Shown: piece by piece, positions 15,296-24,879 of the stretch
Layout of the letters: each line of letters starts with the position of its first letter
Position numbering within the stretch: the stretch's first letter is position 1
Origin: Bermanella sp047621325
Lineage (GTDB): Bacteria; Pseudomonadota; Gammaproteobacteria; Pseudomonadales; Oceanobacteraceae
Length of the DNA stretch: 64,000 nucleotides
Reading direction: 5' to 3'
NCBI GenBank assembly: GCA_047621325.1
Contig: JBLHLT010000005.1
Location: 1 to 64,000 of the forward strand
Translations under genes and position numbers: made by a program
Notes under the pieces: model-generated
Seen by the model: only the letters and a program-made list of their open reading frames with translations
Told to the model about the DNA's origin: nothing
Databases searched by the model: none

Positions 15296-17821
15296 CTAGG
15301 TTTTAGCGATTTTATCAAATAATCGGTCAAACTGATCCGCAGTTACAGGGCGGCTGAAGTGATAGCCTTGGCATAGGTCACAACCCATGTCCTTTAATAG
15401 GGTAAAGCTGCGTTCGGATTCTACGCCTTCGGCTACGACCGTCATTCCAAGATTGTGAGCCATTTGAATGGCGGTTTGCACCAACACTTGATTTTGCTGG
15501 TCATCTTCAAGGTTGAGTATGAAGCTTTTGTCTATTTTTAGTTCGCTAGCCGGCAGTTTCTTTAAGTACCCCAAATTGCTGTACCCTGTGCCAAAATCAT
15601 CAATGGCAATATTGAAGCCTAGCTCGTTTAGTGCCCAAAGATTTTTTAAGGCGTGTTGGGTGTCGGCCATCATTTGTGTTTCTGTGATTTCTAAAATAAT
15701 GTTTTTAGTTAAGTATTTGTGATTTTCAATTGTATTACATACTGAGGAGACAAAGCTGGAGTCTTGAATGTTGTAGGCGCTGATATTAATAGACATTAAA
15801 AACTCTGCGTTATCTTTTTGCCATATTTGCAATTGCTGCAAGGCATTTTTTAAAACCCATAAGCTAAGGGTTTGAATGATGCCGCTTTGTTCTGCTATTT
15901 CGATAAATTCATCTGGCATGATCATGCCGTAGTCAGGGTGTGGCCAGCGAATAAGGGCTTCGGCACCTATTATCACATCCTCTTTAGTGCTTATTAATGG
16001 CTGGTAATACAGCACCATTTGATTTTGCGCTATGGCTGTTTTTAATTCATTAACCAGTATTAAGTGCCGCTCGCTGTAAGTGTCTAATGACGGGTTGTAA
16101 CTGCTAATATTATTGTCGGCTTGATTGGCGCAATCTAATGCAATGCCTGCATTTCTAAGTAGGGTTTGCCCTTGTTGGGCGTCTTCGGGGAAGCAGGCAA
16201 AACCTGTTAAAACCCAAGGGTCAATTTCCATTTCGTTAATGATGATTGGCTTGTTTAAATTCTGGCTAAGTGTATCTAAGCATTTTTTTAATTCGTCTTT
16301 GTTTGTCTGGTTGATGACAAATCCCAGTGTGCTGTTGCTTAAGTTGGCAGCGAAAAAATTCTCATGATTGTCTAGGCACTCCATGCCGCTTAAACCTTGC
16401 ACTTCGCTGTTGAGTGTCAAGGCAAACTGTTCAAGTACATAGTTGCTAATATCCCGACCTAGTGTTTTGTCGAGTTCGGCTATGCGTGAAAGCCGCATCA
16501 GAACTATGCTAAAGGCTTGCTGCTGGTTTATGTGGTTGTCTATCCAAAGACTAAAACCATTTCTGTTGGGTAGTCCGGATACTTCATTATGTGTGGCGTT
16601 GTAGAGTAATTCTTGTTGCAGTTGTGCACTTTGGCGGTTGCTATCAATGGTGATTTGTTGAGCTTTTATGCGTATTTCTTTTTCTGTATGCAGGCGTCTA
16701 GCTAAGGCGATGGCAAATGTCAGTAGCTCTAGGGTTGAGCCTATTTGGATGGCATGATTGCTAAAGGTATTGAAAGGAAGAAAGCCAAGCCTAGCTAAAG
16801 CAAATGCGATAATACCTAGGATAAACCACGTCCATGCCGTTAAGTAAAACAAGCGATTAACATTGTTCTTTGAGTGGTAAAGCCCGATAAAAAAACAGGC
16901 GGGTATAATAATTAACGTACAAATAATGGCCGCTTTAACGGCAAATACATAGCTGATTAAAAAGGCACTCAATAAAATAAACAGTGGGATGAAGCTCATT
17001 AAATATAAAGCCTTCCCTTTGTTTTTTGGGTCAAGTTTTAAAAACAGTAGATTAAATACGGTGGTAAGTGATATTGCAAAGCAGCCCAGAATGAGCTGCG
17101 ACCAATTATGGTATATCGGGTGATTAGGGAATATATACTCAAACAAAATGGCATCTTGAGATGCCATTAATAATGAAAAAGAGGCTGCATACAATCCATA
17201 CACTAAATAAGTGCTCTCTTTTATGAATACGTATACCGCCAAGTTGAATAGGGCGGCACATAGGAGTATGCCTAGGTATAAAAAAGTGAGGCTGGCTTTT
17301 CCTCGATAATAGTTTTGAAAGTCATCAGGTGCCCATATTTTGATCTCAGTTTGAATGGGGGCGTTGCTTTTAATTTTTAGTAAAAACTGATGAGTGGTGT
17401 TTGCGTCCAAGGTAATAGCGCTGACGAAATTGGGGTGTTTGATGTTTCGACTGCTAAACGGCAAGCTGTCCCCTGTTTCAAATATTATGCTGGTGCGTTG
17501 ATCTTTTATTTCATAAAGCGTGACGTAATCTAGTAGTGGGTAATTAATATCAAGTAATTTAAGTAACGGTTGGTCGCTTTCATTTGTTAGGTTGAATTTA
17601 AACCACACGGTTGAGCGGCTGTATCCTAGATTGATGTAATCTTGTTTTAGCGCTCCCCAAGATGATGCGTCAAAAGACAAAACAGTCTGTCCATTAAAGT
17701 GATGGTTCGGGTCTTCTAGTACCCAGAACTCATTAACTGATTGCTGGCCTGAACGGTCCATGCTGGTGGCGAAAGCTGCACTAGAAACCAGCATGAGCAG
17801 AACTAAAATCCAATTGAGCAT
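15296..17821 (-). CDS. Membrane c-di-GMP phosphodiesterase: 7TM-DISM, degenerate GGDEF, EAL
   Basis: This 841-residue protein has a signal peptide, a periplasmic 7TMR-DISM sensor domain (about 25-170), seven membrane helices (about 180-385), a GGDEF-like domain (about 410-575) and an EAL domain (about 590-835). The EAL residues look intact: AEALIRW, the NISAYN segment, LEITETQ, IDDFGTGYS, the lysine in SELKIDKSFI, and VVAEGVE. The GGDEF active-site loop is replaced by a non-matching stretch (HENFFAAN), so cyclase activity is unlikely. The protein should hydrolyse c-di-GMP in response to an external, possibly carbohydrate, signal. It is divergent from gltX. Confidence 0.92.
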   Translation of the reverse strand: MLNWILVLLMLVSSAAFATSMDRSGQQSVNEFWVLEDPNHHFNGQTVLSFDASSWGALKQDYINLGYSRSTVWFKFNLTNESDQPLLKLLDINYPLLDYVTLYEIKDQRTSIIFETGDSLPFSSRNIKHPNFVSAITLDANTTHQFLLKIKSNAPIQTEIKIWAPDDFQNYYRGKASLTFLYLGILLCAALFNLAVYVFIKESTYLVYGLYAASFSLLMASQDAILFEYIFPNHPIYHNWSQLILGCFAISLTTVFNLLFLKLDPKNKGKALYLMSFIPLFILLSAFLISYVFAVKAAIICTLIIIPACFFIGLYHSKNNVNRLFYLTAWTWFILGIIAFALARLGFLPFNTFSNHAIQIGSTLELLTFAIALARRLHTEKEIRIKAQQITIDSNRQSAQLQQELLYNATHNEVSGLPNRNGFSLWIDNHINQQQAFSIVLMRLSRIAELDKTLGRDISNYVLEQFALTLNSEVQGLSGMECLDNHENFFAANLSNSTLGFVINQTNKDELKKCLDTLSQNLNKPIIINEMEIDPWVLTGFACFPEDAQQGQTLLRNAGIALDCANQADNNISSYNPSLDTYSERHLILVNELKTAIAQNQMVLYYQPLISTKEDVIIGAEALIRWPHPDYGMIMPDEFIEIAEQSGIIQTLSLWVLKNALQQLQIWQKDNAEFLMSINISAYNIQDSSFVSSVCNTIENHKYLTKNIILEITETQMMADTQHALKNLWALNELGFNIAIDDFGTGYSNLGYLKKLPASELKIDKSFILNLEDDQQNQVLVQTAIQMAHNLGMTVVAEGVESERSFTLLKDMGCDLCQGYHFSRPVTADQFDRLFDKIAKT

Positions 17822-17935
17822 TGTGTGCAGCGATCCACGTGGGGGTTATTTTAAGCATAGTTCAGGGTTTGATATTGGCCAAAGTCCTTGATGCGCCTAT
17901 AATTCACGCCTTTTGAAGTACCATTCAGGATATTT

Positions 17936-19450
17936 ATGACTGTTCGCACTCGCATAGCCCCTTCTCCAACTGGCGATCCACACGTAGGCACGGCTTATAT
18001 TGCGCTGTTTAATCTTGCTTTTGCACGCCAGCATGGCGGTCAATTTCTATTGCGCATTGAAGATACAGATCAAAGTCGCAGTACGCTTGAGTCAGAGCAG
18101 ACCATTTATGACAGCTTACGTTGGTTGGGGCTTGATTGGGATGAAGGTCCTGATGTAGGGGGTGATAAAGGCCCGTATCGTCAAAGCGAGCGTAGCGCTA
18201 TATATGCAGAGCATACTCAGATGCTACTGACGTCAGGCCATGCCTTTAAGTGCTACCGTACAGCAGAAGAACTAGACGCCTTGCGTGCGCAAAAACAAGA
18301 AGCCGGTGGATTTTCTGCGCTTAAATTCAGTGATTTAGAGTTACCTGCTGCTGTTATTGCCGAGCGTGAAGCAGAGAACGCCCCTTATGTCGTGCGTATG
18401 CATGTTCCTGAAGAGGGCGTATGTACCTTTAATGACATGCTGCGTGGCGATATCGAAATGGACTGGGGTATGGTTGATTGCCAAATCCTAATGAAGTCTG
18501 ACGGTATGCCGACTTACCACCTTGCCAATGTGGTGGATGACCATTTAATGGAAATTTCTCATGTTATTCGTGGCGAAGAGTGGTTGAGTTCAGCGCCTAA
18601 GCACCAGTTACTTTATAAATATTTTGGTTGGGATATGCCGGTGTTGTGCCATATGCCGCTATTGCGCAACCCTGATAAGTCAAAATTAAGTAAGCGTAAG
18701 AACCCAACCAGTATTTTGTATTACAAGCGTATGGGCTTCATGCCTGAAGCGTTGCTTAACTACCTTGGTCGCATGGGTTGGTCTATGCCGGATGAGCGTG
18801 AGCAATTTAGCCGTGATGATATGTTTGCTAACTTTGATATATCACGCGTGTCTTTAGGTGGTCCAATTTTCGATCAAGAAAAATTAAGCTGGCTAAATAG
18901 CCAATGGATTCGTGATTTATCACAAGAAGAATTTGTTGAGCAGTTTGTGAAGTGGGGTCTTAACAAAGATGCACTTATGCCTGCTATTGAGCATATTCAA
19001 CCACGTGTTGAGCGCTTCAGTGATGTGGTGCCATTAGCGGGTTTTTTATTGTCGGGCATGCCAGCGTTAACAGAAGAAAACTTTGCGCATAAATCCATTG
19101 ATCAGGCGCAAATGGCCGAACTGTTACAAATGGGCTTGTGGCAGCTAGAAGCGATTCGTAATTGGCAAAAACCTGAGATTCAACAGCGTTTATTTGCACT
19201 GGCAAAAATCGAAGGGATTAAGCCAAAAGATTTCTTATTTGGTTTCTTTGTGGCGATTGCTGGCACCGCTAATTCATTTTCGGTATTAGACAGTATGCAA
19301 ATTCTTGGTCCAGATATGAGTCGCTCGCGCGTGCGTCATGCTGTCGATGTACTTGGCGGTATTTCTAAAAAAGGCATGAAAAAACTCGATAAAAAATATC
19401 GTGATGTGTCTGCACAGATCGAAGCTCTGCTAGCTGAACCAAAAGAGTAA
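17936..19450 (+). CDS. gltX: Glutamyl-tRNA synthetase
   Basis: This class I aminoacyl-tRNA synthetase charges tRNA(Glu). The 504-residue protein has the HIGH motif as HVGT (16-19), within APSPTGDPHVGT, and the KMSKS motif as KLSKRK, followed by the C-terminal anticodon-binding helical domain. Codons at the start are standard. It is followed after 10 bp by the mannose-1-phosphate guanylyltransferase gene, so a common transcript is likely. Confidence 0.97.
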   Translation: MTVRTRIAPSPTGDPHVGTAYIALFNLAFARQHGGQFLLRIEDTDQSRSTLESEQTIYDSLRWLGLDWDEGPDVGGDKGPYRQSERSAIYAEHTQMLLTSGHAFKCYRTAEELDALRAQKQEAGGFSALKFSDLELPAAVIAEREAENAPYVVRMHVPEEGVCTFNDMLRGDIEMDWGMVDCQILMKSDGMPTYHLANVVDDHLMEISHVIRGEEWLSSAPKHQLLYKYFGWDMPVLCHMPLLRNPDKSKLSKRKNPTSILYYKRMGFMPEALLNYLGRMGWSMPDEREQFSRDDMFANFDISRVSLGGPIFDQEKLSWLNSQWIRDLSQEEFVEQFVKWGLNKDALMPAIEHIQPRVERFSDVVPLAGFLLSGMPALTEENFAHKSIDQAQMAELLQMGLWQLEAIRNWQKPEIQQRLFALAKIEGIKPKDFLFGFFVAIAGTANSFSVLDSMQILGPDMSRSRVRHAVDVLGGISKKGMKKLDKKYRDVSAQIEALLAEPKE

Positions 19451-19460
19451 GCGAGATAAA

Positions 19461-20837
19461 ATGGCCATTTACCCAGTCATACTTGCCGGAGGCAGTGGGT
19501 CACGGTTATGGCCTGTTTCTCGGCAAAATCACCCCAAGCAGTTTCTAGACCTGCTTGGGTGTGGTGAAACCTTATTGCAGTCAACCATTACGCGTGCTCA
19601 AGCATGCAGTAATATCCCGCCTTTAATTGTCGCAAATAAAGACCATCGTTTTTTACTTCAGCATCAAATTAGCCCAATGGGTTTATCGCCTAATAATGTA
19701 CTGCTTGAGCCTTGCTCAAAAAATACAGCAACGGCAATCGCGATTGCGTGTTTGCATGTACTTGAGCAAGACTGTGATGGTGTCATGCTTGTGATGCCGG
19801 CGGACCATTACTTACCTGATATCGGGCTATTCGCCTCTCACATAAAGCAATTTATAGCTGACCTGCCGGATGCAAATATCGGCATTGTGGGCATTCAGCC
19901 CTTATATGCTGCGACTCAATACGGCTATATGGCCCTAGAAGGGTCGCACAGTGTGAAAACTGTTAAGCGGTTTATTGAAAAGCCAAATGAGGCGATAGCG
20001 AAAGAGCTATGCCTGCAGCCTAATGTTGCTTGGAATAGCGGCTTAGTGGTGGCGAAGGCGACTACGGTGTTTGATGCCTTGAAGTGTTATTTGCCCGAAA
20101 TACTTCAGCAAGCGCAGCTGTCGTATCAAAATGCGAGGGCTTTGTATGATTTCAAGGTTATGGCCAATAACTACTTGCAAATAGAGGGTGTTGCGTTTGA
20201 TGTTGGGGTATTAGAAAAAAGCCCAGACTTAAAAGCCTGTATGTTAAAACAATCATGGGATGACTTGGGAACGTGGTCATCATTGCTTGCCCGTCGAAAG
20301 TCTCTAAATGTGGCGGATTATAATATTTTCAGTGATGACCATACGACTCTGGCATTTGGTGTTGATGACGTGGTACTGGTAAAAAATGATGATGTGATCT
20401 TTATGGCGCATCAAGACGCACTAGCGGATATGAATGCGATTAGTGCGCACCTTTATCGCCATAATTTACAAGGATTACTGAATCGAATCGATGTCCACCG
20501 TCCATGGGGTCAGTTTAAGGTGCTTGCACAAGAGGCACATTTTATTGTTAAGCGTTTAATTGTTTATCCATTTGCACAAATTTCATTGCAAAGTCACGAG
20601 CATCGCACCGAAAACTGGGTGGTTGTAAAAGGTCGCGCGAGCGTGCAGTTGGATGATAATGAGTTTGAGCTAGGTATTGGTGAGTCCGTACGGGTTTCGA
20701 GAAACCAAAAACATCGCTTAACGAATCTGTGTAATACGCCACTCGAGATAATTGAAGTTCAAAGTGGGGATTGCTTAGATGAAAGTGACATTGTTCGATA
20801 CGATGATCAGTATGAGCGCCATATAAATAATGAGTAA
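19461..20837 (+). CDS. manC: Mannose-1-phosphate guanylyltransferase / mannose-6-phosphate isomerase
   Basis: This bifunctional enzyme makes GDP-mannose for polysaccharides or O-antigen. The nucleotidyltransferase part starts with GGSGSRLWPVSRQNHPKQF (residues 10-28) and continues with MPADHYL and the WNSGLVV segment. The C-terminal cupin isomerase part (about 340-450) has QSHEHRTENWVVVKG with its metal histidines. The 458-residue length is close to the ManC/AlgA norm of about 470-480. It lies between gltX and kdsC, an unusual place that links it to cell-surface sugar supply. Confidence 0.93.
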   Translation: MAIYPVILAGGSGSRLWPVSRQNHPKQFLDLLGCGETLLQSTITRAQACSNIPPLIVANKDHRFLLQHQISPMGLSPNNVLLEPCSKNTATAIAIACLHVLEQDCDGVMLVMPADHYLPDIGLFASHIKQFIADLPDANIGIVGIQPLYAATQYGYMALEGSHSVKTVKRFIEKPNEAIAKELCLQPNVAWNSGLVVAKATTVFDALKCYLPEILQQAQLSYQNARALYDFKVMANNYLQIEGVAFDVGVLEKSPDLKACMLKQSWDDLGTWSSLLARRKSLNVADYNIFSDDHTTLAFGVDDVVLVKNDDVIFMAHQDALADMNAISAHLYRHNLQGLLNRIDVHRPWGQFKVLAQEAHFIVKRLIVYPFAQISLQSHEHRTENWVVVKGRASVQLDDNEFELGIGESVRVSRNQKHRLTNLCNTPLEIIEVQSGDCLDESDIVRYDDQYERHINNE

Positions 20838-20849
20838 AAGGATTGATCT

Positions 20850-21404
20850 ATGATGCTTCCAAACCAGATAAAAGAAAAAGCCCGAAATATATCATTAATG
20901 ATTTTCGATGTGGATGGCGTGTTAACGGATGGCACGCTTGTATATGGTGTAAATGGCGAAGAGCTAAAACATTTTAATGTAAAAGACGGTGTTGGTATAA
21001 AACTGTTAGAAACGTACGGTATTCGTGTAGCGATCATTAGCGCAAAAGACTCTGCACCGCTGCGAAAACGTATTTCTGACTTAGGTATTAGCCATGTTTA
21101 TTTGGCGTGCAAAGATAAGGTTGCCGCGTTAAATGCTTTAACGTCAAAATTGAAATTAGAAAACGATCAAGTTGCTTACTGTGGTGACGATGTGATCGAT
21201 CTTAAAGTAATGAAAGAAATCGGCTTGGCTATTGCGCCAAGTGATGCGTATGAAATGGTTAAAAAACATGCGCATTATGTGACAAATGCTTTGGGAGGCA
21301 AGGGTGTGGCTCGAGAAGTGGCTGATGTGTTGTTATCAAGCCGTATGGACCTTGAGCGCGCCTATATCAAGGCAATGCTTCCTGAGTTTGAAAATAAGAA
21401 ATAA
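20850..21404 (+). CDS. kdsC: 3-deoxy-D-manno-octulosonate 8-phosphate phosphatase
   Basis: KdsC removes the phosphate from KDO 8-phosphate on the way to lipopolysaccharide. This 184-residue HAD-superfamily protein has the nucleophile motif DVDGVLTDG (residues 23-31), ISAKDS as motif II, the lysine-containing GDDVIDLKVM region as the last motif, and no cap domain, as usual for KdsC. The neighbouring kdsB gene supports KdsC over the similar sialic-acid phosphatases. It forms one unit with manC and kdsB. Confidence 0.92.
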   Translation: MMLPNQIKEKARNISLMIFDVDGVLTDGTLVYGVNGEELKHFNVKDGVGIKLLETYGIRVAIISAKDSAPLRKRISDLGISHVYLACKDKVAALNALTSKLKLENDQVAYCGDDVIDLKVMKEIGLAIAPSDAYEMVKKHAHYVTNALGGKGVAREVADVLLSSRMDLERAYIKAMLPEFENKK

Positions 21405-21429
21405 GAAATTTAAGTATTAGGAAAGGTTT

Positions 21430-22197
21430 ATGTCAGATTACAAAATTGTGATTCCGGCGCGTTACGGCTCAAGCCGCTTGCCAGGGAAACCGTTAATTAA
21501 ATTAGCGGGCAAGCCAATGGTTCAGCATGTCTATGAGCGTGCGTTGGCAACGGGTGTTGAAGAAATCGTCATTGCAACGGACGATCAGCGTATTTTTGAT
21601 GTGGCTCAGGGTTTTGGTGCTAAGGTCATCATGACATCGGTTGATCATGAGAATGGGACTGAGCGTATTGCAGAGGTGGCACAAAAGCTAGGTTGGGCTG
21701 CGGATGATGTAATTGTAAATGTACAGGGTGATGAGCCGTTAATTCCTCGCGAATTAATAGAGCTGACCGCTAAAGGTTTGTTGGATCACCCTGTTGCGGG
21801 TATGTCTTCTTTGTGTACGCCAATTGAAACGGCAGAAGATGCATTCGACCCTAATGCAGTGAAGGCGGTGCTCGATAATGCTGGTTTTGCGATGTACTTT
21901 AGTCGTGCGCCAATTCCTTGGGATCGCGACTTGTATAAGTCAGGTAAGGCAAAATTAACTCAAAAGGCACCGGTGTATCGCCATATTGGAATGTATGGTT
22001 ATCGTGTTTCTTTCTTGCAGCAGTACGCTACGATGGAAATGACAGCGCTTGAGCAAGCTGAAAGCTTAGAGCAGCTACGTGCGCTCTGCTATGGTGTAAA
22101 AATACACATGGGTGTAATTGATCAGGCTCCGGGGCATGGAGTTGATACGCCCGACGATGTTGTCAGGGTTGAAGCCCACTTGGCCCACCTAAGTTAA
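21430..22197 (+). CDS. kdsB: 3-deoxy-manno-octulosonate cytidylyltransferase (CMP-KDO synthetase)
   Basis: KdsB activates KDO as CMP-KDO for transfer to lipid A. The 255-residue protein has the nucleotide-binding start IPARYGSSRLPGKPL and further family segments IVNVQGDEPLIP, FSRAPIPWDR and the C-terminal GVDTPDDVVRVEA. GGAAAG-like bases precede the ATG at 21430. Its 3' end overlaps the convergent SulA-like gene by 4 bp. Confidence 0.97.
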   Translation: MSDYKIVIPARYGSSRLPGKPLIKLAGKPMVQHVYERALATGVEEIVIATDDQRIFDVAQGFGAKVIMTSVDHENGTERIAEVAQKLGWAADDVIVNVQGDEPLIPRELIELTAKGLLDHPVAGMSSLCTPIETAEDAFDPNAVKAVLDNAGFAMYFSRAPIPWDRDLYKSGKAKLTQKAPVYRHIGMYGYRVSFLQQYATMEMTALEQAESLEQLRALCYGVKIHMGVIDQAPGHGVDTPDDVVRVEAHLAHLS

Positions 22198-22532
22198 ATC
22201 AGCGTTAATTGGCATGCGCTGTTCATTATAGGTCGGCTCGTAATCCAGTTAATGTGCGTGCGATTGCGCAGAGCAAGTAATTCAAGAGATTGATGTTGCT
22301 TGCTGGCTAAAATGTCACGATCCAAGGTGATGGACAAATAATTACCACTGGTGATGGCAATTTCTAATGCTTTGCATATGTGCTCTGTTTTTTTAGGGTG
22401 CAACATCAACACTCTTTGTTGGTCTTCAAGTGGCAACTGCTTGATTTGCTTGATTTGTGTTGGGCTAGGAGAGATCCAAAGCATCCAGTAATGGTTTGAT
22501 TGCTGAGTTTGTTGTTTTAAAAGTGCGCTCAT
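22194..22532 (-). CDS. SulA-like cell division inhibitor
   Basis: This 112-residue protein resembles SulA in its core: YWMLWISPSPTQIKQIKQL (around 15-34), VLMLHPKK and ALEIAITSGNYLSITL match the SulA pattern of a WxLWxxP region, a helix, and ALxTGNYxxVI. SulA blocks FtsZ polymerisation during the SOS response and is degraded by Lon. The frame is open to an ATG at 22547, but AGG lies six bases before the ATG at 22532, so that start is preferred. A perfect LexA box lies 49 bp upstream. It overlaps kdsB at the 3' ends. The protein is shorter than E. coli SulA (169), so function is inferred. Confidence 0.8.
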   Translation of the reverse strand: MSALLKQQTQQSNHYWMLWISPSPTQIKQIKQLPLEDQQRVLMLHPKKTEHICKALEIAITSGNYLSITLDRDILASKQHQSLELLALRNRTHINWITSRPIMNSACQLTLI

Positions 22533-22580
22533 AATTAACCTGTTCATCCGTACAGTGTTTTATTTTGTATTTGCACAGTA

Positions 22581-22596
22581 CTGTATAAAAAAACAG
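22581..22596. promoter_or_regulatory. LexA (SOS) box of the SulA-like gene
   Basis: CTGT-N8-ACAG is a perfect LexA half-site pair upstream of the SulA-like gene. The extended core TACTGTATAAAAAAACAGT is the same as that found (on the other strand) at the integrase gene, which supports a shared host LexA regulon. Confidence 0.9.
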
Positions 22597-22743
22597 TTGT
22601 AAAGGTCACTAAGTGATCAAATATGGGTAAATTTAGCCAATTACATGAAATTGAACCAAAAAACCGCTTGATTCCCTAGGTTCAGATCAATAGAGTTACC
22701 AACCCTAAAATTCACTAGCTTCTGTATTGTGTGTGAGGCATTC

Positions 22744-24054
22744 ATGCAAGTTTCTGTAGAAACATTAGCAGGCTTAGAACGTAAGCTTGTAATCGATATT
22801 CCAGCATCTGACGTAGAGCAAGAAATTGCTAAGCGCTTAGATCAAGTTTCTCGTACCGCTCGTATCGACGGTTTCCGTAAAGGAAAAATTCCAATGCGCG
22901 TTATTAAACAGCGCTATGGTCAAGGAGTTCGCCAAGAAGTATTAGGCGAGCAAATGCAACAAGGTTTCATTAAAGCCGTGACTCAGGAAAAACTGAATCC
23001 AGCTGGCATGCCTTCTGTTGAGCCATTAGTAGACGAGGAAGGAAAAGATTTTCAATTTGCAGCGACATTTGAAATCTATCCTGAAGTAAGTGTATCTGGT
23101 CTTGAAAAGATCAGTGTTGAAAAGTTCGCAACTGAAGTTACAGATGCTGATCTTGAAAACATGATTACTATTCTTCGTAAGCAACAAGCTAAATTTGCAG
23201 TGTCTGATGCAGCAGCTAAAGACGGCGATAAAGTTAAAGTTGATTTTGATGGTTCTGTTGATGGCGAGCCTTTCGAAGGCGGTAAAGCTGAAGGTTACGA
23301 GCTAACTCTTGGCTCAAACAGCATGATTCCAGGCTTCGAAGATCAAATTATTGGTTTGAAAGCGGGCGAAGAAGGTACTATTAAAGTAACTTTCCCTGCT
23401 GAATACCAAAGTGAAGCGCTTGCAGGTAAAGATGCTGAATTTAAAGTTAAGGTTCACCAGGTAGAAGCTTCTGAGTTACCTGAACTTAATCAAGAATTCT
23501 TCAAAATGTTCGGAGTTGAATCTGAAGATGTTGAATCTTTCCGTAAAGACGTTCGTGGCAACATGGAACGTGAACTGAAACAAGCGATTCAACGTAATAC
23601 TAAGAATCAAGCGCTTGAAGGTTTGTTAGAGCAGAATAATATTGATGTACCAGCTGCGCTGGTTGATCAAGAAATTCAGCGCTTACAAGAGCAAGCATTT
23701 CAACAGTTCGGCGGCGGTCAACAATTCAAGCCAGGTATGCTACCTAAAGAATTGTTCCAACCACAAGCTGAGCGTCGAGTGAAACTTGGTTTGCTGATTA
23801 ACGCAGCAATTGAACAGTTAGAAATTAAAGCTGATGATGCGAAAGTAGAAGCACTGATTGAAGATATGGCGTCAACTTATCAAGATCCAGAGCAAGTTAA
23901 AGAATTCTACAGGTCTAATAAAGAGCAGCGCTCTCAGCTTGAAGCATTGGCATTGGAAGAGCAGGTTGTTGAAACCATTCTTGCTAAAGCCACTGTGACT
24001 GAAAAAGACAGTAGCTATGAAGAAGTGATTAAAGCGGCAAATAGCGCCCAATAA
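22744..24054 (+). CDS. tig: Trigger factor (ribosome-associated chaperone)
   Basis: Trigger factor binds nascent chains at the ribosome exit and has peptidyl-prolyl isomerase activity. The 436-residue protein has the ribosome-binding N-terminus with GFRKGKIPMRVIKQRYG (the GFRxGxxP signature), an FKBP domain (about 150-245, DFDGSVDGEPFEGGKAEG) and the C-terminal chaperone arms. A GTG at 22729 is in frame, but GAGG precedes the ATG at 22744, which gives the usual MQVSVETLAGLERK start. It heads the tig-clpP-clpX-lon block. Confidence 0.97.
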   Translation: MQVSVETLAGLERKLVIDIPASDVEQEIAKRLDQVSRTARIDGFRKGKIPMRVIKQRYGQGVRQEVLGEQMQQGFIKAVTQEKLNPAGMPSVEPLVDEEGKDFQFAATFEIYPEVSVSGLEKISVEKFATEVTDADLENMITILRKQQAKFAVSDAAAKDGDKVKVDFDGSVDGEPFEGGKAEGYELTLGSNSMIPGFEDQIIGLKAGEEGTIKVTFPAEYQSEALAGKDAEFKVKVHQVEASELPELNQEFFKMFGVESEDVESFRKDVRGNMERELKQAIQRNTKNQALEGLLEQNNIDVPAALVDQEIQRLQEQAFQQFGGGQQFKPGMLPKELFQPQAERRVKLGLLINAAIEQLEIKADDAKVEALIEDMASTYQDPEQVKEFYRSNKEQRSQLEALALEEQVVETILAKATVTEKDSSYEEVIKAANSAQ

Positions 24055-24098
24055 TTATTTCTACTGCCAATATGGCAGCATACACGCTACACTCATTA

Positions 24099-24132
24099 AA
24101 CAGCTGTTATCTAAGATAACGGCTGTTTTTTC
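24099..24132 (+). terminator. Intrinsic terminator between tig and clpP
   Basis: The arms AACAGCTGTTATC and GATAACGGCTGTT (24099-24111 and 24115-24127, one unpaired position) enclose a TAA loop and are followed by a T run. It should end part of the tig transcripts. Confidence 0.8.
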
Positions 24133-24156
24133 TGATGTCGTTGACGGAGATAACGA

Positions 24157-24786
24157 ATGAAAGATCTTCTGGCCGCCCAGGATCCAGCTATCCAAATGTC
24201 TGGTCTAGTGCCAATGGTGGTTGAGCAAACCGCTCGTGGTGAACGCTCGTATGATATATATTCACGCTTATTAAAAGAACGAGTCATATTTCTTGTTGGT
24301 CAAGTAGAAGACCACATGGCTAATTTGGTCGTCGCTCAGTTGTTGTTTTTAGAAGCGGAGAATCCTGAAAAAGATATACATTTGTATATTAATTCACCAG
24401 GTGGCTCTGTAACAGCAGGTATGTCGATCTACGATACAATGCAGTTTATTAAGCCAAACGTAAATACTATCTGTATCGGTCAGGCCTGCAGTATGGGTGC
24501 GTTTTTGTTAACAGCTGGCGAAAAGGGCAAGCGTTACTGCTTGCCAAATAGCCGTGTTATGATTCACCAGCCAAGCGGTGGTGCGCAGGGTCAGGCAACT
24601 GATATCCTGATTCACGCTGAAAACATTAAAGATACTAAAGAACGTTTAAATCGAATCTTAGCTAAGCACAGTGGTCGTACTTATGAAGAGGTTGCTGCTG
24701 ATACTGAGCGCGACAACTTTATGAGCGCAGAGCAGGCACTTAAATATGGCTTGATTGATGAAATATTAGAAAAACGTCCTAGCTAA
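24157..24786 (+). CDS. clpP: ATP-dependent Clp protease proteolytic subunit
   Basis: ClpP forms the double-ring peptidase that works with ClpX or ClpA. The 209-residue protein has the catalytic triad S112 (in QACSMGAFLL), H137 (in MIHQPSGG) and D186 (in DTERDNFMS). The start region MKDLLAAQDP is longer than the mature enzyme, consistent with a propeptide. clpX follows 93 bp downstream. Confidence 0.97.
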   Translation: MKDLLAAQDPAIQMSGLVPMVVEQTARGERSYDIYSRLLKERVIFLVGQVEDHMANLVVAQLLFLEAENPEKDIHLYINSPGGSVTAGMSIYDTMQFIKPNVNTICIGQACSMGAFLLTAGEKGKRYCLPNSRVMIHQPSGGAQGQATDILIHAENIKDTKERLNRILAKHSGRTYEEVAADTERDNFMSAEQALKYGLIDEILEKRPS

Positions 24787-24879
24787 AAGACTAAATATTG
24801 GTGAAATAAGTCACTAGGCTTGTATTTTTCACCAATAAGCAACATCTTTAGATAATTGCTGTAGATATGAGGAAGTCGA

